This document shows positions 25,656 to 34,050 of a stretch of 55,646 nt of DNA, piece by piece. This stretch comes from Nostoc calcicola FACHB-3891 (GTDB lineage Bacteria; Cyanobacteriota; Cyanobacteriia; Cyanobacteriales; Nostocaceae), in the NCBI RefSeq assembly GCF_014697355.1, contig NZ_JACJRQ010000046.1:1-55646 (forward strand), written 5' to 3'. The stretch's first letter is position 1; every line of letters begins with the position of its first letter. The notes under the pieces are model-generated. The model saw nothing but the letters and a program-made list of their open reading frames with translations, had not been told where the DNA came from and searched no databases. The position numbers were made by a program, and so were the translations under genes.

Positions 25656-25683
25656 GTAGGGGCGCACAACTGTGCGCCCCTAC
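25656..25683. repeat. GTAGGGGCGCACA palindrome, copy 1
   Basis: A 28-bp unit with 13-bp perfect arms (GTAGGGGCGCACA) and AC centre. A second copy with a fully self-complementary centre is at 38627-38654. It sits between convergent genes, where it could act as a bidirectional hairpin terminator. Confidence 0.65.
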
Positions 25684-25697
25684 TTGGTGTAGTCTAT

Positions 25698-26435
25698 TTA
25701 ATTCAAAACTTTTGTAATTTCAACTTGAGCAACTTGTGGTTTTAGCCATTGCTCAAACAAATCTATGCCAATTTTATGGCGCAGTACATTATCCAATTGG
25801 GGTTGAATAGTTTCTTCAACTAAAATCAGATGTATTCCTTTAGAAGTTACTATTGGTTTGAGAAGCTGTGGTGGCTTAGCGGCAAAAACAGGGGCAGAAA
25901 TCTCTGGCTTTAAGTCTTTGCGGTACACTATCCCGCGATATCCGCTTTTTCGGCGTAATTCTTTATCCTGAATGTATTTGTGAGCAACATCATAAAAACT
26001 GATCTCGCCTTCCTGAATGGCATAGAAAAGTTCTATTGCCAAGTCTTCATCATCCAGGACAACTTCATACATTACCACACCAACATAATCGAGTTGATTT
26101 TCAAAAAAGTAAGGTTCAATTTTATCTAAAAATAGATGAGTTATTAACTTAGTAGAAAGAAGTCTGTTGTAAACTACTATTTCAAAACCATCTAAAGACA
26201 AACCATGTTTTTCTAGCCACGCCCAGGTATCCTCAGCACTTTCTAGTTGATACATTAATCTGAATTTATCTGCTGCTTGCTGAAGTTCTTGATTTTCTAC
26301 TGTGATGCCTACTGTAGCTGCTGCATTTTCAATAACTTTGCGATTAATAATCTCTTCAATTATCTCAGGAATTTTACAAGATAACTTGATTTGATTAAGA
26401 ATATCTTCGTTGGTAATAGTGATAGATTCTGACAT
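25698..26435 (-). CDS. PpiC-type peptidyl-prolyl isomerase, secretion accessory
   Basis: About 245 residues from the ATG at 26435; an in-frame TTG 15 bp up is unlikely. It has a helical SurA-like N-domain (about 5-110) and a parvulin-type rotamase domain at about 120-230 (GYRGIVYRKDL, then IVTSKGIHLILVEE). No signal peptide is seen, so it acts on the cytoplasmic side or is exported unconventionally. It is third in line behind the HlyD and peptidase-ABC genes. Proteins of this type are found beside such exporters in cyanobacteria and probably keep the cargo foldable for secretion. Confidence 0.8.
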   Translation of the reverse strand: MSESITITNEDILNQIKLSCKIPEIIEEIINRKVIENAAATVGITVENQELQQAADKFRLMYQLESAEDTWAWLEKHGLSLDGFEIVVYNRLLSTKLITHLFLDKIEPYFFENQLDYVGVVMYEVVLDDEDLAIELFYAIQEGEISFYDVAHKYIQDKELRRKSGYRGIVYRKDLKPEISAPVFAAKPPQLLKPIVTSKGIHLILVEETIQPQLDNVLRHKIGIDLFEQWLKPQVAQVEITKVLN

Positions 26436-26519
26436 AATGTTTTTCTTCAAATTAGGTAAACAAATTGAAAGTGCAATAATCGCTTTTTTGTGTCCTGAAA
26501 GCTGAGGACAATGGATAAT

Positions 26520-26718
26520 GAGGTTAATTACCGAGAAGGGGGAAAGGGTAAGAATTCAAAACAGGGGAAAGGGTAAAGGGTAAAGGGTAAAGGGTAAAGG
26601 TTAAAGGGTAAAGGGTAAGAATTCAAAACAGGGGTAAAGGTTAAAGGGATAAATTTAAGCTTTCCCCCTTACCCCTTTCCCTTTCCCCCTTACCCCTTTC
26701 CCCTTCCCCTTCTTCATT
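26520..26718. repeat. Tandem AAAGGGT array with complementary tract
   Basis: A run of GGGTAAA/AAAGGGT heptamers (about 26571-26653) is followed by CCCTTTCCC/CCCTTACCCC tracts (about 26664-26710), so the two halves can form a long hairpin. It fills the gap between the foldase and HlyD genes. Confidence 0.7.
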
Positions 26719-26727
26719 CTGAAATAT

Positions 26728-28254
26728 TTACAATTTCACACCTCCCTGCTGCAATTTCTTAAAGGGATCGAGTAGAAAATCAATAATTCGCCGCTGGCGT
26801 ATAATCACTTCAGCTGTTGCTGTATCCCCAGGACGCAAGGGAATACATTTATTTGCTGAGGGAATACAATTTTGTTTTAGGGAAATATCTAAGTTATAAG
26901 CTGCCACTTTTCCATTAGGTGTATCTATCTCTGTGGTAGTAGGAGAAATTTTAATTAATTCACCTGATACAATTCCATAATCTTGAAATGGATAAGCATC
27001 TAATTTGATTTTTACTGGTAGTCCTGTCCGCAAAGAACCACTTTCTGTGGTTGCCATTTGTGCCCGAATGATTAAAGGCGAATTTAGCGATGCAATTTCG
27101 GCTACCATTGTCCCCGGTTGCACAACAGAACCAGCTTTTTCAATTGGTAGATGAAATAGTGTTCCACTAGTAGTAGCTCTGATTTCTCGTTGCCCTAACT
27201 GAAATCTTAATGATAGAATTTGCCTTTTATTTTGAGCAATTTCTGATTGTAATGAAGTAATGTCAGTCTCCAAGCTTTTCTGTTGTTCGGCAATTTTTAG
27301 CACGGATAACTGACCAGAACGAGTCAAAGTTTCATAACTTCTTTCTTGTTCTTTTAGCCGTAATCTAGCCTGTTCTATATCCGCATTAGTTTGGCGAATA
27401 CTTCGCTCGTAACTACTCTTTTGTTCTGCCAAAGTTAATTTAGCTTGTTCAATATCTGACTTACTCTGTTCATATAATTTTTGTTTCTCTTTAGCTATAT
27501 CTTCCTTTTCAACAACATTAATTTCTGGAACGACTCCTTCTTGTTTTAACTTGCTATAGCGTTCAACTTCCCGCTGAGTACTTATCAAACTACTCTCGAC
27601 TATTTTACTACTAGTCCGACTATGTTCAAGAGTTTTCTGTGCTTGATTAACTTGAGCTAATTTTTCTTCTTTTTGTAATTCATAGGCATTCCTCAAAGCA
27701 TCCAAATTCTGGCGTGCTTGATCGATTTGGGTTTGCTTTTCTAATTGTTGGGATTGATTTTGTTGCTGTTGAGTTGCTAAAGATACAAATATTTGATTTT
27801 TAGATGCATTTAACTGAGCAAGTCGATTTAATTGTCCCTCTAATTTATCCTGTGCTTGCTGCAAGTCTGCTTTGACGAGTTCGGATTCTAATACCAATAA
27901 AGTTTGTCCAGCCCTTACTGTATCACCTTCTTTGACTCGAATTTGGGCAACAGTTCCCGCCACAGCAGCATCGAGCTTAATTGTTTTTTCTTTAGGCTCA
28001 GTTCGCCCTCTTGCTGTACCAGTTTCATCAACTTTAGATAGCATTGCCCAAGGTAAAACTATAGACACAAATATCACTAAAAAATACAGTAATCCTCTTG
28101 TCCAAACCTGGGGAAAGCTATCAAGTGATTCTTTGGTAATTTGAGACCAATCATCAGTTGATTTTGCTGATATTTCAGGAGGTAACATTTCCTGCTGAAA
28201 TATTTCTTCTGCTACTGAGTTAGTTACTCGTCCATTCAATATAGTATCTGGCAT
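26728..28254 (-). CDS. HlyD-family periplasmic adaptor
   Basis: A 508-residue membrane fusion protein. A single membrane helix at about 52-72 is followed by the first half of a biotinyl-lipoyl domain (about 95-130), a long coiled-coil hairpin (about 130-355, Gln- and Lys-rich), the second lipoyl half (IRATTSGTLFHLPI, about 355-385) and a beta-barrel. It should link the peptidase-containing ABC exporter in the inner membrane to an outer-membrane TolC-like channel, which is not in this window. It lies 74 bp downstream of the ABC gene and is probably co-transcribed. Confidence 0.92.
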   Translation of the reverse strand: MPDTILNGRVTNSVAEEIFQQEMLPPEISAKSTDDWSQITKESLDSFPQVWTRGLLYFLVIFVSIVLPWAMLSKVDETGTARGRTEPKEKTIKLDAAVAGTVAQIRVKEGDTVRAGQTLLVLESELVKADLQQAQDKLEGQLNRLAQLNASKNQIFVSLATQQQQNQSQQLEKQTQIDQARQNLDALRNAYELQKEEKLAQVNQAQKTLEHSRTSSKIVESSLISTQREVERYSKLKQEGVVPEINVVEKEDIAKEKQKLYEQSKSDIEQAKLTLAEQKSSYERSIRQTNADIEQARLRLKEQERSYETLTRSGQLSVLKIAEQQKSLETDITSLQSEIAQNKRQILSLRFQLGQREIRATTSGTLFHLPIEKAGSVVQPGTMVAEIASLNSPLIIRAQMATTESGSLRTGLPVKIKLDAYPFQDYGIVSGELIKISPTTTEIDTPNGKVAAYNLDISLKQNCIPSANKCIPLRPGDTATAEVIIRQRRIIDFLLDPFKKLQQGGVKL

Positions 28255-28328
28255 AATGATTATTGATACAGATTTTTAGAGGTGGATAATTTATGAACCA
28301 GTAATTATGAATTTTCTAATTTCATAGT

Positions 28329-31058
28329 TTATGCTGCCACCTGTAATTGCTGTTGATTAAGATAGAAATAATGTCCCCGTTTTGCCATCAATTCTTCATG
28401 ATTTCCACTCTCAATTAACACACCTCTATCTAGTACTAATATCAAATCGGCATTTCGGATCGTTGAAAGACGATGGGCAATTACTAATGTGGTTCTTCCC
28501 CTAAGAATTGTGTTGAAGTTCTGCTGGATAATTCTCTCTGATTCCGTATCTAGATGGGAAGTTGCTTCATCTAAAACCAATAACTCCGGATTACCTAATA
28601 AAGCCCTGGCGATCGCTATTCTCTGTCTTTGTCCGCCAGATAACAATCCCCCGCCTTCACCAATTTGGGTTTCATACCCCATTGGTAATTTTTTAATAAA
28701 TTCATCAGCACCCGCTAATTTTGCTGCCTGCATCACTTCTTCTAAAGCTGCCCCAGGATGCCCTAAGCTAATATTGTCTCGAATTGTGCCGCCGAATAAA
28801 AAGGTATCTTGATCGACTACCCCTACTTGTTGGCGTAAGGAACTCAAGGAAATGCTGGTAATATCTTGTCCATCAATCAAAATTTTGCCATCTGTGGGAG
28901 GATACAATCCTAAAACTAATTTAGAAATGGTAGTTTTTCCAGAACCACTACGCCCCACCAGCGCCACCATTTGCCCCGGTTTTACTTCAAAGCTGAGATT
29001 CTCTAAAATATTCATCTCGCTTTCTGGATGATAGCGAAATGTCACTTTTTCAAAGCGAATGTTTCCTTGAAGTTTTGGTAGATTTTGCCGTGGTTGGTGA
29101 TGTAAATCTTCTTCTGGTTCTGCATCTAATACATCATTAATACGTTCTATAGCAATGACGACTTCTTGAAACTGGTTCCACAATACAGTTAAGCGTTGAA
29201 AGGGCGTAATAATGTTACCCAATAGCATATTAAATGCTACTAGTTGTCCAATGGTTAACTGGTCGTGAATCACTTGGTAAGCCCCAAACCACAGCAAAGC
29301 AGTAGTCATCAGCGCTTGAATTGTGTTACTGAAGATTTGCAGCCGATTGCTAATAACTTGTCCAGCAAAATTAGTTTTTACTTCTTTATTTAATAACTCT
29401 TCCCAATGCCAACGTACTGTTTGTTCTACCGCCGTAGCTTTCACTGTCCGCACACCAGTTAGGGCTTCAATTAAGTAACTACCTTCTTTGGCGGTACCAT
29501 TAAATATTTCTCTGGAAATTTTTTGTAAAAAAGGTGTGGCAATCAAAGCCAGCAAGGCAAAAGGCGGAATTATTAACAATGCCAGCAACGCCATTTTCCA
29601 ACTGTACCAAAACATTAATCCGACATAGATAAAGACGGTGAGTAAATCTAAGAGGATTGATAATGCTTCACCAGAAAGAAAGCGTTGAATTTTACGGTTT
29701 TCTTGGACGCGAGAGATAATATCGCCGACGTAACGCGACTCGAAGAAATTCAAGGGCAGTCGTAGGGTATGGCGAATAAACCCTACAATTAGCGCCAAGT
29801 CTATGCGATTGGCTGTGTGATCTAGGAGATATTGGCGCAACCCTGTCATGGCTACCCGGAACAGGTTAAACATTAGCAACCCTATGCCTACGGCTGTTAA
29901 GGTGAGTTCCGATCGCTGCACCACTACCCGATCTAAAATTAACTGGGTGAATAAGGGCGTTACAAGTCCAAATATCTGGATAAATACCGAAGCAATAAAC
30001 ACCTCCACCATCACCAAAGCGTGAGGCCTCATCAACTCAAAGAACTGCCAAAAGGGTGTAGAACTGTCTTGAGTCTCTTTCAACATCGCTGTCGGTTGCA
30101 GCAGCAATGTGTAACCAGTCCAATTAGCTTTAAATTCAGCGTGGCTGAGGGTGCGTTGACCGATCGCCGGATCGGCTACAATTACCTGCTTAGGGGTAAC
30201 TTCGTAGACAACGATGTAATGGTTGCCTTCCCAATGCACAATGGCAGGTAAGCTTTGCTTCGCTAATTGCTGGAGTCCAGCTTTTACAGGTCTTGTGGCA
30301 AAGCCAAGACTTTCGGCTGCTACTAATAATCCCCGCAAAGATGCGCCATTACGGTCTACGTTGGCAATATCTCGTAGGCGATTGACGCTAAAGCGTTTTC
30401 CCCAATAGCGAGACACCATGACTAAACAAGCTGCACCACAGTCGGATGCACTCTGTTGGGCAAAAAACGGATAACGCCGCGTCACTCGTTGCCATAAATG
30501 CCCTACTTGCTGAGTAGGATTGGGAAAATAAGCTTTGCTAATCTTCTTCCCGTGGGGTAAATCTGCTGGCTGTGACGAAATCTCTGCTTCATAATCCGTA
30601 TTTGACTCAACTGCGTCCACAGCAGAGTTAGCTGATTCCTCCTGTTGGGGTGTGAGGGATAGTGCCCTAGCCCACAAATTTTCCCGAATTTGAGGATATT
30701 TAGCCATCAATGACGACAACACCCCACTGGGAATAAAGCATAGTTGCAGATTTACCGAAGCCCTGGCTGTGTAGGGCGGAAATTTTGCATCTGGGAACAA
30801 GGTACATTCCCCAAATGAGTCTCCGGTTTCTAAAGTAGCGATTAATTCATCGGCATCATCGAGCAATCTTACCTTGCCAGCGATCGCAATATATATACCT
30901 GCTTCGGCTTCTGTTGCTTGCCAAAATTTACCGACTTTGGGGTTACTTTCTTTAAATTCTCGAAGATATTGTTGATATTCTTCTGTTGGAATAGAATACC
31001 CCAGGATATTGTTAAGCTGTTGTAGAGAAACCAACTGATTCGCTAGATGGTGTACCAT
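28329..31058 (-). CDS. Peptidase-containing ABC exporter with cNMP-binding-like domain
   Basis: A 909-residue exporter. A cyclic-nucleotide-binding fold lies at about 40-125 (GDSFGECTLFPD). A C39 peptidase is at about 195-330 with catalytic Cys207 in QQSASDCGAACL, His280 in HWEGNHYIVV and Asp296, so it looks active. The six-helix ABC membrane domain spans about 345-640, followed by the nucleotide-binding domain with Walker A (GRSGSGKTT) and LSGGQRQ signature. The layout resembles HetC-like exporters of heterocystous cyanobacteria. C39 domains cut after a double-Gly leader, but I find no such precursor gene nearby. The cargo is unknown. Confidence 0.93.
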   Translation of the reverse strand: MVHHLANQLVSLQQLNNILGYSIPTEEYQQYLREFKESNPKVGKFWQATEAEAGIYIAIAGKVRLLDDADELIATLETGDSFGECTLFPDAKFPPYTARASVNLQLCFIPSGVLSSLMAKYPQIRENLWARALSLTPQQEESANSAVDAVESNTDYEAEISSQPADLPHGKKISKAYFPNPTQQVGHLWQRVTRRYPFFAQQSASDCGAACLVMVSRYWGKRFSVNRLRDIANVDRNGASLRGLLVAAESLGFATRPVKAGLQQLAKQSLPAIVHWEGNHYIVVYEVTPKQVIVADPAIGQRTLSHAEFKANWTGYTLLLQPTAMLKETQDSSTPFWQFFELMRPHALVMVEVFIASVFIQIFGLVTPLFTQLILDRVVVQRSELTLTAVGIGLLMFNLFRVAMTGLRQYLLDHTANRIDLALIVGFIRHTLRLPLNFFESRYVGDIISRVQENRKIQRFLSGEALSILLDLLTVFIYVGLMFWYSWKMALLALLIIPPFALLALIATPFLQKISREIFNGTAKEGSYLIEALTGVRTVKATAVEQTVRWHWEELLNKEVKTNFAGQVISNRLQIFSNTIQALMTTALLWFGAYQVIHDQLTIGQLVAFNMLLGNIITPFQRLTVLWNQFQEVVIAIERINDVLDAEPEEDLHHQPRQNLPKLQGNIRFEKVTFRYHPESEMNILENLSFEVKPGQMVALVGRSGSGKTTISKLVLGLYPPTDGKILIDGQDITSISLSSLRQQVGVVDQDTFLFGGTIRDNISLGHPGAALEEVMQAAKLAGADEFIKKLPMGYETQIGEGGGLLSGGQRQRIAIARALLGNPELLVLDEATSHLDTESERIIQQNFNTILRGRTTLVIAHRLSTIRNADLILVLDRGVLIESGNHEELMAKRGHYFYLNQQQLQVAA

Positions 31059-31090
31059 GAATCTCTAAATCTTTTGCTAATTTTGTGAAT

Positions 31091-31684
31091 TTAAAAGTTA
31101 ATAGTTAAAAGTTCCGAATTTTCCCGGATATTTGCCGATTTCAGGTCACTAATCAAGATTTTGGAACTCGTAGCCTGTTCAATGCTATTTGCTTGAGGAT
31201 TGTTAGCTTTCGGTCGTGTGGATAATCCCATCTGTTTGAGTAGTCGCTTGAGATGGCGATCGCTTACTTCAATCCCAAATTCTTTTGCCAAATGTTTCCC
31301 TAACCAATTCGTTGTCCACCGCCGAAAAGAATAGCCACGATCGCGGGGACTACTATTAATCAATTCTTTCAAACGTTCTAAATACTCGTCACTGACTGCC
31401 TTCGGGCGACCAATGGGGCAATCTTGCCATTGATGCGCCATCCCCGTCCGGGCTATGTGCGTCCAATGCCTTGCTGTTGCTGGACAACATCCCAAAATTT
31501 GACAAATCTGGGTTTGAGTTTTTCCCTCATCTGCCAATAACATGATTTCAATGCGCTGTCGGTAAGACTCTGGTAAACTTTTCTGTAAATTTACTAACAG
31601 TAATTTACGCTGAAATGATGTTAAATACTTACTGGTAGTCCCATTTGTATCTTTTGTTGGAATTTTCGTTTCACAGTCAGACAT
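31091..31684 (-). CDS. HTH protein resembling the N-terminal half of an IS630 transposase
   Basis: About 197 residues from the ATG at 31684 (an in-frame ATG at 31717 gives 208). Residues about 45-110 form a helix-turn-helix (YRQRIEIMLLADEGKTQTQI, then GCCPATARHWTH), followed by a second winged HTH (SFRRWTTNWLGKHLAKEFGI) and a short basic tail. This is the DNA-binding front half of IS630/Tc1-type transposases, without any DDE catalytic domain. It is intact and placed 32 bp ahead of the exporter gene on the same strand, so it may be a domesticated regulator of the exporter operon rather than debris. Confidence 0.72.
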   Translation of the reverse strand: MSDCETKIPTKDTNGTTSKYLTSFQRKLLLVNLQKSLPESYRQRIEIMLLADEGKTQTQICQILGCCPATARHWTHIARTGMAHQWQDCPIGRPKAVSDEYLERLKELINSSPRDRGYSFRRWTTNWLGKHLAKEFGIEVSDRHLKRLLKQMGLSTRPKANNPQANSIEQATSSKILISDLKSANIRENSELLTINF

Positions 31685-31717
31685 ATACGTACAATCACTT
31701 AATCTAAAGACACGCAA

Positions 31718-32144
31718 ATATCTTATACTTGATGCAAAATTTAGCAGATATCTCTAATATAAGTAGAAATAGCTAGAGATATTGCAAAAACTAGTTTTAC
31801 CTTTTATCTGTATTACTTATCACTTTTAGCTTGTTATTTTATGCAAACAAAATAATTCAAGCAAGTAATATTTATTACAGTAGCTTTTGGATGTTGCTTT
31901 TTGAGGTATAGGTTAAGCTACACATCGTATTTGTATAAATTCCGAAAATAGTCGCTCGATCTTAATAAACTTTTTGTAAAGATAAATGAATTTCTGGTGA
32001 ACAGAGAAAAAAGGAGTCGTGGCGGGATCGCACTCAGTACGGATGAAAATTTCTTGGAGAGCGGTTTTCAATTCCATAGACCACACGCATTAAGGCACAA
32101 TTATTGTGTCCTAACAATGAACTGTATTGTGTGGATGTAACGGC
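31718..32144. other. Intergenic upstream of the exporter operon, no gene seen
   Basis: AT-rich and without repeats that I can recognise. It should contain the promoter of the exporter operon on the left. I looked for a short double-Gly leader peptide gene on both strands and did not find one. Confidence 0.5.
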
Positions 32145-33308
32145 TTAAACTTCCAATAAAGGCAGGGTGACGGTGAAGGTTGTACCGACTCCAACTTGAC
32201 TATTGACTACAATCTCGCCTCCGTGTGCCTCGACACACTTTTTGGCGATCGCTAGTCCCAAGCCAGTACCAGGAATGTTTCCCACGTTGTCTGCACGCCG
32301 GAAAGGCTCAAACAGTCGCTTTTGGTTTTCTTCAGGAATGCCAATTCCCCAATCTTGAACTCGGAAAATTACCGCTTCTTCCTGGCCAATTAGTTCAAAG
32401 CGCACCATCCCGCCTGGTAATGAATACTTAATAGCATTGCTAAGTAAATTGCCCAAAATGTGGCGTAGCAGGCTTTCATCCCATAGTGCTTCGCCTAATT
32501 GCCCAAAACTGGCGAACATCAAACTGAGATGCTTGTCATTAGCAGTTAATTGAGCTTCATTGATCAGTTGACGGCAAAAAGCTTCTAAATCTAAACAGAC
32601 GAGTTCACACCGCAGTCTGCCAGAATCAGCTTTACCGATGAATGTAACTTCATCCAATAGCTGCGCCATATTTTTGATCGCTGAGCGAATCATTTGCAAA
32701 TGATTAAATTTTTTCTCTTTGGTCAATTTTTCATCATGATTTTGCAGCAATCCAGCAGCCAACAGAATAGTATTTAGGGGATTGCGGATGTCATGGGAGA
32801 GCATCGACACAAATTCAGATTTGAACTGATTGAGTTCTTTAGCTTTTACGAGTTCAGCAGTTCGTTCTTCAACCCGAATTTGTAACGTTTGATTGACCGT
32901 GCGTAATGATTCTAAAACTTGCTTGCGCTCGATCGCATAACGTAGCGATCGCACCAACACATCTACATTTACCTGTCGCTTGACTAAATAATCTTGTGCC
33001 CCTTGTCGTACTGCCTCAATTGCTAGTTCTTCATCATTCGTATTTGTGAGTACAACAATTGGTGTACTTGGCGCTTGACTAATCAGAGGAGGCAAAGATG
33101 ATAATCCTTCGCTATCAGGTAGAGTTAAATCTAACAAAATAACATCATAATTACACTGACTTAGTTCCTGGAGTGCTTCCCCCAATCGCTTGACATGCAC
33201 CAAATTAAACTCTTGCGACTGGGCTTGCATGAGAAACTCTTGTAACAACCTAGCAGAAGCGAGGTTATCCTCAATTAACAAGATTTTTACTGAGTAGCTG
33301 ACAACCAT
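32145..33308 (-). CDS. Receiver-histidine kinase protein (REC-HisKA-HATPase)
   Basis: A 387-residue protein. The N-terminal receiver (about 8-125) has Asp60 as phosphoacceptor and Lys110. A short coil leads to HisKA with His172 (MLSHDIRNP), then HATPase_c to the end with DWGIGIP and GTGLGLAIAKK motifs. The receiver-first layout makes it a phosphate-controlled kinase, probably a downstream relay step. It is preceded by a 247-bp gap filled by a 7-bp repeat and the Rcp1-like regulator gene, same strand. The two and the phytochrome gene may act in one light-signalling pathway. Confidence 0.92.
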   Translation of the reverse strand: MVVSYSVKILLIEDNLASARLLQEFLMQAQSQEFNLVHVKRLGEALQELSQCNYDVILLDLTLPDSEGLSSLPPLISQAPSTPIVVLTNTNDEELAIEAVRQGAQDYLVKRQVNVDVLVRSLRYAIERKQVLESLRTVNQTLQIRVEERTAELVKAKELNQFKSEFVSMLSHDIRNPLNTILLAAGLLQNHDEKLTKEKKFNHLQMIRSAIKNMAQLLDEVTFIGKADSGRLRCELVCLDLEAFCRQLINEAQLTANDKHLSLMFASFGQLGEALWDESLLRHILGNLLSNAIKYSLPGGMVRFELIGQEEAVIFRVQDWGIGIPEENQKRLFEPFRRADNVGNIPGTGLGLAIAKKCVEAHGGEIVVNSQVGVGTTFTVTLPLLEV

Positions 33309-33360
33309 AATCTTCGGGTTTCACCCCCTATTGCTCCTCTATCTTTAAAATGGGCATTGA

Positions 33361-33453
33361 GAGTTAGGAGTTAGGAGTTAGGAGTTAGGAGTTAGGAGTT
33401 AGGAGTTAGGAGTTAGGAGTTAGGAGTTAGGAGTTAGGAGTTAGGAGTTAGGA
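33361..33453. repeat. Tandem 7-bp repeat, AGTTAGG units
   Basis: About 13 copies of the heptamer GTTAGGA in a row, followed by CTCCCTCATCCCC and CCCAGTC units to about 33553. Heptanucleotide tandem repeats of this kind are characteristic of filamentous cyanobacterial genomes. Confidence 0.95.
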
Positions 33454-33555
33454 GTAAAATTTTCTCCCCATCTCCCTCATCTCCCTCATCCCCCTCATCT
33501 CCCTCATCCCCCCAGTCCCCAGTCCCCAGTCTCCAATTCCCAGTCCCCAGCCCCT

Positions 33556-34050
33556 TCAATCAGATGGTAACGTCACAGTACAAAGCCAAAAATCTTCAAT
33601 ACTCTTGACAATTTGAAATAATTGGTTGAGGTTGCGGGATTTTGTGATGTAGCAATTTACATGCAAATCGTAGCTGTGAAAAATATCATCTTCATTTTTT
33701 GAGGTTGTTAACACAACAACTGGAATACGTTTTAGTACTGGGTCGGTTTTAATTTCCGCCAGCACTTCTCGACCATCTTTTTTGGGCAAATTCAAATCCA
33801 GGAGGATGAGGTCAGGGCGCGGTGCATCGGCATATTCACCTTCTTGGCGTAAATAAGCCATAGCATCTATACCATCCCTGACAATCACTACCTCGTGTGG
33901 CACCGAACTATTTTTCAATGCTTCTTGAATTAAGCGGATGTCGGCTTTATTGTCCTCGACTAAAAAGATGGTTTTGTGTTTTTCTTCCGTTTCTACGCTC
34001 AAGTTCGCGTCCTCCGACTGGAATCGTAAAGTAGAAGGTTGCGCCTTCAC
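33556..34050 (-). CDS. rcp1: Response regulator, Rcp1-like partner of the phytochrome
   Basis: A receiver-only protein of up to 164 residues. The acidic pair is in FLVEDN (Glu32, Asp33), the phosphoacceptor is Asp85 (LILLDLNLP), the switch Thr lies in VVLTTS and the Lys is in CYITKSR. In Synechocystis the phytochrome Cph1 phosphorylates Rcp1, and here the regulator follows the phytochrome gene directly. From the ATG at 34050 it overlaps the phytochrome reading frame by 104 bp in another frame; a TTG near residue 17 would shorten the overlap. The name is by position and type, not by experiment. Confidence 0.88.
   Translation of the reverse strand: MKAQPSTLRFQSEDANLSVETEEKHKTIFLVEDNKADIRLIQEALKNSSVPHEVVIVRDGIDAMAYLRQEGEYADAPRPDLILLDLNLPKKDGREVLAEIKTDPVLKRIPVVVLTTSKNEDDIFHSYDLHVNCYITKSRNLNQLFQIVKSIEDFWLCTVTLPSD

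Noticed and set aside
25545..25745. 66-codon frame between the GH3 and foldase genes
   Set aside because: It crosses the palindromic repeat, lacks a ribosome site and overlaps the 3' end of the foldase gene.
26571..26653. Telomere-like GGGTAAA repeat
   Set aside because: Resemblance to plant telomere heptamers is chance; the array is internal and belongs to the cyanobacterial 7-bp repeat class.
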